A DNA stretch of 64,000 nt, taken from assembly GCF_022807975.1 (NCBI RefSeq), contig NZ_CP094358.1, positions 124,001 through 188,000 on the forward strand. The letters are read 5' to 3'. The DNA comes from Abyssalbus ytuae. GTDB taxonomy: Bacteria; Bacteroidota; Bacteroidia; Flavobacteriales; Flavobacteriaceae. The position numbers and the translations under genes are program-made. Of the stretch, positions 27,266 to 38,200 are shown piece after piece (position 1 is the stretch's first letter; each line of letters opens with the position of its first letter). The notes under the pieces are model-generated. The model was not told the origin of the DNA. It saw only the letters and a list, made by a program, of their open reading frames with translations, and made no database searches.

Positions 27266-30200
27266 TTAGTCAAATTCACCATAGAACTTGTTTTGATATT
27301 CAGAGGGGGATACTCCAAATTTTTTCTGAAAGCATTTGCTAAAATATTTTGGGTCTTTAAACCCTACTTTATAACTTATCTGTGATATGTTTGTTTTACT
27401 TTGTTCTAACAACTGAGCTGCCATTTTCATTTTTATTTCCTGAATAAAATTATTAGGGGTAAGGTTTGTCCATGCTTTAATTTTTGTAAACAACATAGTT
27501 CTGCTTACACCAAGTTCCGAACAAAAGAACGGAATATCAAACTGATCATTGGAAATATTCTCTTCAACAATTCTAAAAGCTTTCTTTAAAAGTTCTTCAT
27601 CTAATGAAGAAATAGTTATTTCACCAGGTGTTAAACTATTTTCCTGAGAAAATTTATTTTTTAAACGAGAAGTAGATTCTAATATATTTTTTATCTGAAG
27701 TACAAATTCTTTTATATCAAAGGGTTTATTAATATAAACATCGGCTCCTTTTTCTAATCCTTCAAACCTATATAATTGTGATGTTCTCGATGTAAGTAAT
27801 ATAAATGGAATATGACTGGTTTTTATATTCTGCTTGATTTTTACACATAATTCTGTTCCTGTCATTTGTGGCATAACCACATCACTTATAATGAGATCAG
27901 GCATATTATTCATTACCTTTTTTAAGGCAGCCTTACCGTTTTCTGCTTCTACTATATTATATTCTTCTTTAAGTAAAACTTTTAAAAATGACCGAAGAGG
28001 GGCATTATCTTCAACAATAAGTATTGTGGCATTATTTTCATCAATCACATGATCGGATATATCATTATCAAAGTATACTTCCTGGTCTATCTGATTAATG
28101 TATTGGCCTATTTCATCTCCATTTTCTCCGGCAGCCGTAAATATTTCTTCATCTAATAAATGGTTCTTGCCCAATTGTAATGTAACCCTAAAAATTGTTC
28201 CTTCATCTTTGCTGTTGTCAACTTCTATGTTTCCTTTATGTAATTGAACAATATGTTTTGCTATGGCAAGCCCTATGCCTGTTCCTTTATTATAGTCTTC
28301 TTTTGTCTTTTTATTTTGTGATAATTCAAAAAAGCGTTCAAATATTTTATCAACATGTTCATTAGGAACTCCTATGCCTGAATCTTCAACTTCAACTACC
28401 ACATTTAACTCATCCTTATATATATTTACAGCAATACTACCACCGTTTTTGGTAAATTTAAATGCATTTGAAATAAGGTTAAAAAATACCTGTTCTAATT
28501 TATTACTGTCATAATACACCAATATCTTGTCATGAGTTGTATTAAAAGTATATTCATAATTTCTATTTTTAGCATAGTCTGTAAAAGAAAGGAAAATATT
28601 ATTTAAAAAAGCAATAATATCATCTTCTGAGGCTTCAAGTTTTAATTTGTCATTCTCCAGTTTCCTAAAGTCCATTAATCTGTTAATTAATTGCAATAAA
28701 TGTTTAGCATTGTTTTCAATAACCAACAATTTTTGATGCATTTTATTACTCCCTTTATAATCTATTAGCAATTGTTGTAACGGACCTAAAATTAAGGTGA
28801 GAGGTGTTCTGAATTCATGTGAAATATTAGTGAAGAATTGAAGTTTTGCTTTGTTTAACTCTTCAATTCTTTCATTTTCAATATGTTCTAATTCCAACTC
28901 ATGTTTGAGCTTTGTTTTAGATTTTGAAAACCATATTAACCCAAACAACCCAAAACCGATCAATAAAGCATATAAAGTAAATGCCCACCAGCTTCTCCAT
29001 GGTGCAGGACGAACAATAATTTTTAATTGTGTAGGTATATCATTCCAAATACCGGCATTATTGGCCCCTTTTACTTCAAAAGTATAAATACCCGGATTTT
29101 GAATAGTATACATTGCTTCATTATGTGGTGTGGTGGTCCATTCATTATCAAGGCCAACTAATCGGTATGAATAGAGGTTATTATCTGAATTAACAAAATT
29201 TGGAATTGAAAAATTTATTGAAAAATTTGCCTTGTCGTAAGCAAGTGTAAGAGATTTGGTAAAAGCAATATTCTTTTTTAAAATACTGTCGGATGCATTT
29301 ATTCCAACCGATTGATTTTTAACCTTAAAATCAGTCAGTAAAACCTGGGGAACATATTTGTTTTCATGAATACTCTCCGGATGAAAACAAGAAACCCCCG
29401 ATGGCCCGCCAAAATACATATAATTAGTGTCTAACTTTAGGGCAGAATTATTATTAAACTCATTATCTATTAATCCATCCGTTTGGTTATAAATAATTGT
29501 TTCATTAGTGTTTGGGCTATACCTGGCTATTCCTTGATTTGAACTCAGCCATAAATTACCTTTAGAGTCTTCTAATATTGAGTGAATAGATTTAAATTCA
29601 GTAGTGTTTTCTTTACTGATTATTTTAATCCTCTCGAAATTTTTTCCATTAAACTTAAACAATCCTTGAGATTTGGCTCCTACCCATATGTTATGGTGAT
29701 GATCTTCAAAAACGGTTAAAATGTCTACTCCTGAATTTGTTGCAGAATCAAAAAAGAAATGTTTGACCCGGATAGCTGAAGAATCAGAGACTGGTGATAT
29801 TAAATTTAATCCTTTTTGTGTTCCAACCCACAATTTATCCCCTTTACCCTGTAGTATTATGCGAACCCTGTTACTGGTTAATGATTTGTCAGAATTGGAA
29901 TTATTATCAAAATTGTAAAAAGATTTATTTTTACTGTTATACCTTATTAGTCCTTTTCCAAAGGTACCAATCCATAAAATATCCGGATTAATTATGTCTT
30001 TCTTTATACTATAAACACTGGATTCATTAATTAATCCTGTAAGGTTTGCATGAAAATAATCTTTGTTGACCCTGTTCCTTTTTAAATCGAATGCCATCAT
30101 ACCTTTTGCAAAAGTTCCTATTACCAGGTGATTATCTTTTGTTAGCATTAATGACTTTATATTGTCACTATTCAGATCATTAAATTTTTTTTTATTTATT

Positions 30201-31390
30201 ATTTTGATTTTGTTATTATATCTATTCCAAATTGAGATTCCACCCCCTTCTGTCCCAAAAAAAATATTATTTTCTGAATCTGACAATATGGAGCTTACTA
30301 CATTATCATTTAATAAAGCACTCTTTTCATTGATACTTGTAAAATTTAAATTGCTGATATCCCATAAACTAAGACCACCATAATAAGAACCTACCCATAT
30401 AGATCCGTTAGCATCAACATATATTGATTTGACTTTATGAAGGTCCGGCTTGTTTATAAATTCTATTTCTCCGTTTTTGCTAATTACATAGATACCATTG
30501 TTAGCCCCTAACCAAATATTGTTTTGTTCATCAATAGCTAATGATCTAAAATCGATTGCTTTTAAGTCTTTATATCTGCCCGTATTACTCAACTTTATAA
30601 TTTCATCCCTTTGTTTATTGAAAAGAAAAATACCTTGAGCTTTGGTGGCAATCCATATATTTCCACAATCATCTTCTAAAAGATCCTGAATCATTAATTC
30701 ACTTGATTTAATATACTTATTCAGGCCCAGAGAATAAGTTTTAAAACTAAATTCATTTTCATTTCTCTTAATTAACCTGGAAAGTCCTTTAGAGGTACCT
30801 ATCCAAATATCATTATTATTAGTTTTTAATATTTTAGTTATAAAACTGCCCTGAATGCCGGAAGAGTCTTTTTCTTTATAAAATAGAGGCTTGAATTTAT
30901 AATTTTCCTTATCTAAAATTGACAATCCGTTTGTTGTACCAATCCAAATTTCATTATCAATTTCTTCTATACACCATACAGTATTACTTACCAGAGAATG
31001 TTTATCCTTTATTCTAAAGAATCTTTTGAAGGTATCCTGAACAGGATCATATTTATTTAACCCATTATAGGTGCCAATCCATAAAAAACCCTTATCGTCT
31101 TCTTTAATACATAAAATGTCATCATTACTGATAGATAAAGAATCGAGGCTTTTATTCCTGTAAACAGAAATTTTTTCTCCGTCATACTTATTTAATCCAT
31201 CTCTGGTACCAACCCACATTTGACCAATTTTATCTTGATGAATTGCAATAACTGAACTTTGGGATAAACCATTATTGGTTGAAATATTTTTAAACCGATA
31301 GTTTACATTTTGAGAAAAGATACTTTTTGAAAATAAAAAAAACAGGGCGGATAAATATACTATTCGTAACATAACTTGTAAATTATTCAA
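27266..31390 (-). CDS. Hybrid two-component system regulator (sensor kinase + receiver + AraC DNA-binding domain)
   Basis: Encodes 1374 residues. Signal peptide, then about 14 periplasmic propeller repeats of the Reg_prop type (repeated IWIGT.NGL patterns, about 30-680), a Y_Y_Y domain (about 690-795), one membrane segment (about 800-825), a histidine kinase with His858 in SHEFRTPL and ATP-binding GTGIGLAIAKH, a receiver with phospho-acceptor Asp1170 in ISDVVMPQMTG, and a C-terminal AraC helix-turn-helix (GVSRTMLFTKIK, KVGFKDPKYFSKCFQKKFGVSP). Such regulators sense oligosaccharides in the periplasm and switch on the adjacent glycan locus. It heads the minus-strand gene series and probably controls the acetylesterase-to-GH2 genes. 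Confidence 0.95.
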   Translation of the reverse strand: MNNLQVMLRIVYLSALFFLFSKSIFSQNVNYRFKNISTNNGLSQSSVIAIHQDKIGQMWVGTRDGLNKYDGEKISVYRNKSLDSLSISNDDILCIKEDDKGFLWIGTYNGLNKYDPVQDTFKRFFRIKDKHSLVSNTVWCIEEIDNEIWIGTTNGLSILDKENYKFKPLFYKEKDSSGIQGSFITKILKTNNNDIWIGTSKGLSRLIKRNENEFSFKTYSLGLNKYIKSSELMIQDLLEDDCGNIWIATKAQGIFLFNKQRDEIIKLSNTGRYKDLKAIDFRSLAIDEQNNIWLGANNGIYVISKNGEIEFINKPDLHKVKSIYVDANGSIWVGSYYGGLSLWDISNLNFTSINEKSALLNDNVVSSILSDSENNIFFGTEGGGISIWNRYNNKIKIINKKKFNDLNSDNIKSLMLTKDNHLVIGTFAKGMMAFDLKRNRVNKDYFHANLTGLINESSVYSIKKDIINPDILWIGTFGKGLIRYNSKNKSFYNFDNNSNSDKSLTSNRVRIILQGKGDKLWVGTQKGLNLISPVSDSSAIRVKHFFFDSATNSGVDILTVFEDHHHNIWVGAKSQGLFKFNGKNFERIKIISKENTTEFKSIHSILEDSKGNLWLSSNQGIARYSPNTNETIIYNQTDGLIDNEFNNNSALKLDTNYMYFGGPSGVSCFHPESIHENKYVPQVLLTDFKVKNQSVGINASDSILKKNIAFTKSLTLAYDKANFSINFSIPNFVNSDNNLYSYRLVGLDNEWTTTPHNEAMYTIQNPGIYTFEVKGANNAGIWNDIPTQLKIIVRPAPWRSWWAFTLYALLIGFGLFGLIWFSKSKTKLKHELELEHIENERIEELNKAKLQFFTNISHEFRTPLTLILGPLQQLLIDYKGSNKMHQKLLVIENNAKHLLQLINRLMDFRKLENDKLKLEASEDDIIAFLNNIFLSFTDYAKNRNYEYTFNTTHDKILVYYDSNKLEQVFFNLISNAFKFTKNGGSIAVNIYKDELNVVVEVEDSGIGVPNEHVDKIFERFFELSQNKKTKEDYNKGTGIGLAIAKHIVQLHKGNIEVDNSKDEGTIFRVTLQLGKNHLLDEEIFTAAGENGDEIGQYINQIDQEVYFDNDISDHVIDENNATILIVEDNAPLRSFLKVLLKEEYNIVEAENGKAALKKVMNNMPDLIISDVVMPQMTGTELCVKIKQNIKTSHIPFILLTSRTSQLYRFEGLEKGADVYINKPFDIKEFVLQIKNILESTSRLKNKFSQENSLTPGEITISSLDEELLKKAFRIVEENISNDQFDIPFFCSELGVSRTMLFTKIKAWTNLTPNNFIQEIKMKMAAQLLEQSKTNISQISYKVGFKDPKYFSKCFQKKFGVSPSEYQNKFYGEFD

Positions 31391-31656
31391 AATTATCTAT
31401 TCATAAGGGTAATTTAATCCAAAAAACGTGCATAATTATATTTTTTTCATATATAAGGATTATGTATTACCAAACAAAGTACACTAACTTCTAATTTTGG
31501 TTTCATATTTAAAAATCTTCAATATCAGCTTATATAATTGATAATCAATTTTTTGAATTTATTTATACCATTTCCGTATTATTATTTTCATCTGCAAATA
31601 CATTTTAAAAATTTAAAAAAAGATATTTGATAACCGTAAAATTAAATTCTTTAAAG

Positions 31657-32484
31657 ATGAATAAAGTAGTAGTCATAACGGGTGCGGGAGGGGTTTTATG
31701 CAGTACACTTGCCAAAGCGCTGGCAAAAAAAAGCTATAAAATAGCATTACTGGATTTAAACAAAGAAGCTGCTGAGAAAGTTTCAAATGAAATCAAAATA
31801 CAAGGCGGAACTTCAATCGCCATAGGAGCAAACGTTTTACGAAAAGAATCACTAGAAAAGGCCAGAAGTATTGTATCAAAAGAATTGGGGCCTTGTGACA
31901 TCTTAATTAATGGTGCAGGAGGAAATCATCCATTAGGTACTACAACGAACCCATTTTTAAACAATGAAGATTTATTAATAGATAATAAAGAATTTAAAAC
32001 CTTTTTCGATTTAGATATGGAAGGTGTTCAGTTTGTGTTCAACCTTAATTTTATTGGCACTATGTTACCTTCACAAGTATTTGCCAAAGAGATGATTGGT
32101 AAAACAGGATGTAGTATTTTAAACATCTCCTCCATGAATGCATATACTCCGTTAACTAAAATTCCAGCCTATAGTGGAGCAAAAGCAGCTGTTTCAAATT
32201 TTACCCAATGGTTAGCTGTCCATTTTTCTAAAGTGGGAATTCGAGTAAATGCATTAGCTCCCGGTTTCTTTCTAACTGAGCAGAATAGAACTTTACTAAC
32301 AACCGATAAAGGGAAATTAACACAACGAGGGAATACAATAATTGAACAAACCCCTATGGGAAGATTTGGTGAACCTGAAGATTTAATTGGGGCTACTTTA
32401 TGGTTATGCGGAGAACAGTCAAACTTTGTAACCGGCATTTCCATACCAATTGATGGTGGCTTCAGTGCTTTTAGCGGAGTATAA
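31657..32484 (+). CDS. Fructuronate reductase (D-mannonate oxidoreductase), SDR type
   Basis: Encodes 275 residues from MNKVVVITGAGG; an in-frame TTG at 31627 would add ten residues before the nucleotide-binding strand and is less likely. SDR motifs: TGAGGVLCSTLAKALA, NGAGGNHP, catalytic Tyr/Lys in AYSGAKAA and the C-terminal GFSAFSGV. Next to uxuA, 23 bases downstream, it most likely reduces D-fructuronate to D-mannonate, as the SDR-type enzyme YjmF/UxuB of Bacillus does; E. coli uses an unrelated long-chain polyol dehydrogenase for this step. Substrate is inferred from context. Confidence 0.82.
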   Translation: MNKVVVITGAGGVLCSTLAKALAKKSYKIALLDLNKEAAEKVSNEIKIQGGTSIAIGANVLRKESLEKARSIVSKELGPCDILINGAGGNHPLGTTTNPFLNNEDLLIDNKEFKTFFDLDMEGVQFVFNLNFIGTMLPSQVFAKEMIGKTGCSILNISSMNAYTPLTKIPAYSGAKAAVSNFTQWLAVHFSKVGIRVNALAPGFFLTEQNRTLLTTDKGKLTQRGNTIIEQTPMGRFGEPEDLIGATLWLCGEQSNFVTGISIPIDGGFSAFSGV

Positions 32485-32507
32485 TTTTTTAAGTTAAAGG
32501 TGAAAAT

Positions 32508-33701
32508 ATGAAAATATATTTAGAACAAACCTGGAGATGGTACGGCCCAAATGATCCTGTTTCATTAGGTGATATAAAACAGGCAGGTGCAACCGGTATT
32601 GTCACTGCCCTGCATCACATTCCTAATGGGGAGGTTTGGCCAGTTGAAGAAATTAAAAAACGTAAAAAAATAATTGAAGATGCTGGTTTAATCTGGTCTG
32701 TAGTAGAATCTGTTCCCGTACATGAAAACATTAAAACAAAAACCGGTAACTATCAAACTTTTTACAATAATTACAAAAAAACTCTCGAAAATCTCGGAAA
32801 ATGCGGTATTAAAATAGTCTGCTATAATTTTATGCCCGTTCTGGACTGGACACGTACAAATTTAGAATACATTCTAAAAGATGGCTCTAAGGCCCTACGC
32901 TTTGAGACAGATAAATTTGCCGCTTTTGAGTTATTCTTATTAAAAAGGCCAAACGCAGAAGCAAATTATTCTGAAGAAGAAAAAAAACGAGCAAAAGAAG
33001 TATTCAACTCACTTACCCAAGAAGAAGCAAAGACGTTAATCAAAAATATTATTGCAGGGCTTCCGGGTGCTGAAGAAGGTTACTCTCTTAAAGATTTTAA
33101 TTCAATTTTATCTACCTATGAGAATATTGGCCGAAAAGAGCTTCAAAATAACCTGATTTCCTTTTTAAAAGAAATTATCCCTGCAGCAGAAAAAGCCGGA
33201 GTTTTAATGTGTATCCATCCTGATGATCCCCCATTCGAGATTTTAGGGTTACCCAGAATAGTATGTACCGAAGAAGATATAAATTCAATTTTTAATGCTG
33301 TAGATAATGTGCATAACGGACTCACTTTTTGCACAGGCTCATTTGGCGTAAGATCAGATAATGATTTAGTGGGCATGGTTGAACGTTTAGGGCATCGTAT
33401 TCATTTTATACATCTGCGAAGTACTAAACGAGATAATAAAGGTAATTTTTATGAAGCCAATCATTTAGAAGGCGATGTAGATATGTATGGAGTGATGAAA
33501 GCATTTATAAATGAACAAATAAAAAGAAAAAAATCCGGCAGAAAAGATATAAACATTCCCATGCGCCCGGATCATGGCCACCAAATGTTAGATGACTTAA
33601 AAAAGAATACAAATCCTGGATATTCCGGAATTGGGAGATTACGTGGCCTGGCTGAATTAAGAGGTTTGGAAATGGGTATTCGGAAAAATTTTTTAAAGTA
33701 A
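32508..33701 (+). CDS. uxuA: Mannonate dehydratase
   Basis: Encodes 397 residues (E. coli UxuA is 394). Family signatures include the N-terminal [51 protein letters not shown] and the metal-site segment [10 protein letters not shown], followed by [12 protein letters not shown]. It dehydrates D-mannonate to 2-keto-3-deoxygluconate, feeding kdgK and eda in the minus-strand operon. The glucuronate branch is therefore complete: uxaC, the SDR reductase, uxuA. Confidence 0.96.
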   Translation: MKIYLEQTWRWYGPNDPVSLGDIKQAGATGIVTALHHIPNGEVWPVEEIKKRKKIIEDAGLIWSVVESVPVHENIKTKTGNYQTFYNNYKKTLENLGKCGIKIVCYNFMPVLDWTRTNLEYILKDGSKALRFETDKFAAFELFLLKRPNAEANYSEEEKKRAKEVFNSLTQEEAKTLIKNIIAGLPGAEEGYSLKDFNSILSTYENIGRKELQNNLISFLKEIIPAAEKAGVLMCIHPDDPPFEILGLPRIVCTEEDINSIFNAVDNVHNGLTFCTGSFGVRSDNDLVGMVERLGHRIHFIHLRSTKRDNKGNFYEANHLEGDVDMYGVMKAFINEQIKRKKSGRKDINIPMRPDHGHQMLDDLKKNTNPGYSGIGRLRGLAELRGLEMGIRKNFLK

Positions 33702-33754
33702 AATAATCAATAGAGTAGCAAGATAAGAGGGTAAATAATCTAAAATTAACTGAA

Positions 33755-34978
33755 ATGCCAGAGACAAAACAAACAATACTCATTTTATGTGGCGGAGGGC
33801 CGGCACCAGGGATCAATTCCGTGATCAGTTCAGTAACCAAAGCTTTTTTAAAAGATGGATTTCGTGTAATAGGTGCACATGAAGGGTTTAAAGCTCTATT
33901 TAGTAAAACCCCTCAGTTAAAAGAAATGGATTTTTTTCATGCCGACAGAATTTTTAGTCGTGGTGGATCAACCCTAATTATGAGTAGGTTTAAGCCAAAA
34001 GGAGAAAAGTTGAATACAAAGCTTTTTTTAGAAAATAATGTAAAATTATTGGTCACTATAGGAGGGGATGATACCGCCAGTACTGCAAATAAGATATCTT
34101 CAAAACTGAAAGAAGAAAACATTTTCATCGCAAATATCCATGTTCCAAAAACCATTGATAACGATTTACCATTACCCGATAGAAATCCTACTTTTGGATT
34201 TCATTCTGCAAAAGATGAAGGGGTTCGTATAGGGAATACCACATATGAAGATGCACGTACCAGCCGGCACTGGTTTGTAATGTCTTCAATGGGAAGGTCT
34301 GCCGGACACCTGGCATTTGGTATCGCCACAAGCTGTCATTTCCCTATGCTCATCATTCCCGAAATGTTTGATAAAACAGCTATTACTTTTGACAAGGTCA
34401 TCGCCCTGATTATTTCATCTATCATTAAAAGAAAAATTAAGGGAATTAACTATGGAGTGGCAATAGTTAGTGAAGGAATATTTCACCATATGCCCCAACC
34501 AGAATTAAATAAAATTAAAGTCAATTTTACGTATGATGACCATGGACATCCGGAATTAGGAAATGTGAGTAAGTCACATATTTTAAATATGCTGTTACAA
34601 GCAAAGCTAAAGGAACTTAATATTCATGTTAAAAGCCGACCTATAGAAATTGGCTATGAACTGCGTTGTTGCCGTCCTATTGGTTTTGACTTAACTTTAT
34701 GTACCCTTTTAGGAATGGGAGTGAAAAAGTTATATGACCAGGGAATTAGTAGTTGCATGGTAACTGCCAACTCAAGAGGAGAGGTAAGCCCACTTTATTT
34801 ATCAGATATGGAAAGTGAAGATGGAAAGATAAAACCCCGTTTAGTAAATATGAAATCAGAATTCGCCCGTTTATGTTTTCAAAATTTAGATTATCTCAGT
34901 GAATCTGATTATGATAATACTAAAACATATATAAAAGATCCGGCTATATACGACTTTAAAAAAATATTAAACAATTAA
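33755..34978 (+). CDS. Phosphofructokinase family, PPi-type active site
   Basis: Encodes 407 residues of the PfkA superfamily: LCGGGPAPGINSVI, GGDDTAST, PKTIDND with the catalytic Asp, and MGRSAGHLAF. Two diagnostic positions are Asp106 (GGDD, where ATP enzymes have GGDG) and Lys132 (PKTIDND, where ATP enzymes have PGTIDND); both are the residues of pyrophosphate-dependent phosphofructokinases. PPi use would make the fructose-6-phosphate reaction reversible, which suits growth on uronates, where fructose-6-phosphate must be made from triose phosphates. It starts 53 bases after uxuA and appears to be the last gene of that operon. Another sugar-phosphate substrate cannot be excluded. Confidence 0.88.
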   Translation: MPETKQTILILCGGGPAPGINSVISSVTKAFLKDGFRVIGAHEGFKALFSKTPQLKEMDFFHADRIFSRGGSTLIMSRFKPKGEKLNTKLFLENNVKLLVTIGGDDTASTANKISSKLKEENIFIANIHVPKTIDNDLPLPDRNPTFGFHSAKDEGVRIGNTTYEDARTSRHWFVMSSMGRSAGHLAFGIATSCHFPMLIIPEMFDKTAITFDKVIALIISSIIKRKIKGINYGVAIVSEGIFHHMPQPELNKIKVNFTYDDHGHPELGNVSKSHILNMLLQAKLKELNIHVKSRPIEIGYELRCCRPIGFDLTLCTLLGMGVKKLYDQGISSCMVTANSRGEVSPLYLSDMESEDGKIKPRLVNMKSEFARLCFQNLDYLSESDYDNTKTYIKDPAIYDFKKILNN

Positions 34979-35179
34979 AAAAAAAAGGCAATGGATTAAA
35001 AAGAAAGAGGGATCCTTCTACATTACGAAGGCTCTAAAATCCCTGTACTCACTATAAAAATTCTTCTTTATATTATTTTCATTTAGGATCTTCATTTATA
35101 ATTAAATACCAAAACCTACATATTTTTTTCAATAAATTAAATAATATTATGTATTTATCTTTTTTTACATTAATTTAGA

Positions 35180-35257
35180 TAAAACGTTTTAGTATTTTAA
35201 GCCTGTTTTAAATATCAAATTCATAAACACCCCCTGAGAAAAAGCTAAAACGTTTAA
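35180..35257 (+). promoter_or_regulatory. Pair of CG-centred palindromes in front of the second susC
   Basis: TAAAACGTTTTA at 35180-35191 is a perfect 12-base palindrome, and TAAAACGTTTAA at 35246-35257 matches it at 11 of 12 positions. Their centres are 66 bases apart, about six helix turns. A central CG flanked by A/T arms is typical of LacI-family operators, but the motif differs from the GTAATCGATTAC sites. They lie 27 to 104 bases before the susC start in a 305-base gap that also holds a short nested hairpin at about 35008-35043 and otherwise nothing I recognise. Confidence 0.6.
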
Positions 35258-35283
35258 TTTAAAACTAATCAAATTTTAACTAA

Positions 35284-38200
35284 ATGGAAAAAAAACATTC
35301 AAATTCCAAAAAATGTTCCCAAAGACATTTTTCTTATCAAATTAACCTTTCTCACTTCAAAAAAATATTTTTTCTTTTTTTTGTTGTCTTTTCTTCAAAC
35401 ATTTTAAGTGCTAATCCGTTTTTTTCTCTTTTACCGGATACTGTAAACCAACCCTCGGTGACCGTTACTGGTGTAATAACAGATGAAAATGGTATTCCTT
35501 TAATGGGGGTATCGGTTCTAGAAAAAGGCACTATGAATGGAGTAGCTACAGATTTTGAAGGTAATTATTCTATTACTAATCTGGACTCTGATGCCATTTT
35601 GGTTTTTAGTTATGTGGGATTTAAAAACCAGGAAATAAGTGTTAACGGACAAACCGTGATCAATATTATTATGCAGGAGGATGTTCAGGCATTAGACGAA
35701 GTTGTTGTTGTTGGATATGGTAGTCAACGAAAATCAGATTTAACAGGATCCGTTTCTACTATCGGAACCGAATCATTGCAGGAAATGCCGGTAACCAACC
35801 CGGAACAGGCATTAGCAGGTAAGGCTGCGGGTGTAAATATATCAACTAATTCCGGAAGACCGGGTGGTAGAACTAATGTAAGGATTAGGGGTAACAACTC
35901 TATAAATGCCAGTAACAGCCCCTTGTATGTTGTTGATGGTGTTATAGGAGCAGGACCTATTAATTATCTTAATCCTAATGACATTCAGTCCATAGAAGTA
36001 TTAAAAGATGCTTCATCAACCGCTATATATGGAGCACGTGGTGCAAATGGAGTTATTATAATTACTACAAAACGAGGATCTAAAACAGGCGGAAAAGTTA
36101 GCTATAGTACTTTTGTAAGTGTTGGTACAATGGCCAGAAAACTTGATGTTTTAAATTCAGAAGAATTCTTACAGGTAGAAATGAATTCCTATAACAACTC
36201 TGAAAAATATGATCCTGTTGGCTGGGCATCCGGAAAATATGAAAATCCTTTAAACTACAGGAATGATCCTTTACTCTTTGATGCTAACGGCAACCCTTTA
36301 TACGATACAGACTGGCAGGAAGAAGCTACCCGGACAGCTATTGCACAAAACCATAATCTTTCTTTTACCGGAGGTAATATTGATAATTCCTATGGGGTAT
36401 TTTTAAACTATGCCAATGAAGAAGGAATTTTATTACGTTCATATTTAAAACGGTATTCAGCCAGATTAGTTACGGACAATAAGATAAAAGACTGGTTAAA
36501 AATAGGTGCCGGCTTAACCTTTAACCATGTTGAGGAAAACAGGGTAGATGGGTCAGTTGGCGGACTTACAGCATTACGTATGATGGTTGAAACACTCCCT
36601 ATTATCCCTGTTCAGTATGCCGATGGAACTTATGGTACCAATGCTGATTACCCCAATATGGAAGGTGGTGAAAACCCAGTAAACCTTTTACTAAACCGAA
36701 CTGATATTCTTAAAACACAAACTGTCCTCGGAAATATTTTTGCCGATATTAATATAGCTAAAGGCCTGGTATTTAGAAGTAGTTTGGGGGTTAATATAAA
36801 CAACAACCAGGAAAGCTGGTATTCCGGAAGAGAATTAAGACAATTAAGTGCTAACTCTCAGGGAGAAGCATGGATTAGAAATTGGAGGACCAATTACTGG
36901 CAGTTTGAAAATTATCTTACTTATGATTACTCTTTTAATGAAAATCATTCTATTAATGCATTAGCAGGTTTAGGATGGCAACAATATGATTATTATTATG
37001 CATTTGCAGGCTCACGTGGTTTTTCTGATGATTTTTATCAATACTATAACTTAGGTGTTGGTGCAAATCCTATGACTCCAGGGTCTGATACTTATAAATG
37101 GGCCATAAACTCATATTTCGGCCGTATTAATTACAACCTGATGAATAAATATTTATTCACCGTAACAGGTCGTCTGGATGGTTCATCAAAGTTTGGTGCG
37201 GATCAAAAACGTGCCTTTTTCCCTTCTGCAGCATTTGCATGGAAAGTATCTGAAGAAGATTTCTTGAAAGATAGCAAAGTAATCTCTAATCTTAAATTCA
37301 GAACCAGTTATGGGGAAACCGGTAACTCAGAGATTGACCCGTATGAATCACTGGCCAGTTTATCATCCAATACTGCTATACTAGGTGGCGAGCGTGCCTC
37401 AGGTGTAGGAATAGGAACTCTGCCAAATCCGGATTTAAAATGGGAAAAAACCGCACAGTTTGATGCGGGTATAGAAATGGGTTTGTTTAATAGCCGCATT
37501 CAACTGGAAGCTGATGTTTATTATAAAAAAACAACAGATATGTTATTAGATGCTCCTGTACCTGCCTCCAGCGGTTACACCAGTATTTATACTAATATTG
37601 GAAGTATGGAAAACAAAGGTTTGGAATTAACTCTTAACACCACCAACATTCAAACGGAAAACTTTGAATGGTCTACAACCTTTAATATTTCATTCAACAA
37701 AAATGAAATATTGGCTTTAGGGGAAGCAAATGATGATATATTCCCCGGTCCGGGATTTCTATCCGACACAAACATTTTAAGAGTTGGTGAACCTGTAGGT
37801 TCTTTCTACGGATTAATAAGAGAAGGTACCTGGGGAAGTGATGAAGCGGCAGAAGCGGCAGTTTACGGATTACTTCCCGGAGACATAAAACATACCGATT
37901 TAAATAATGACGGGCAGATCAATGCCAGCGACCGGGTTATCCTGGGTAACGGATATGCAGATGGATTTGGTGCCTTATTCAATACCTTCAGATATAAAAA
38001 TATTGATTTAACATTAGACATACAATTTAAGTACGGTAATGATGTTCTAAATCTATCCAGACACTCCGGAGAAGACAGAACAGGACAAGCAAACAGTTAT
38101 GCCACTGTACTTAACGGATGGACTCCTGATAATCAAAATACAATGATAGCCCAAAACAGGCCGTCAAGTGCTTACTATACTACTAAAATTGATAGTAGAA

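Noticed and set aside
35008-35043. Nested hairpin after the phosphofructokinase gene as a terminator or riboswitch
   Set aside because: Stems are short (5-6 bases) and no T run follows; I could not match it to a known RNA family.
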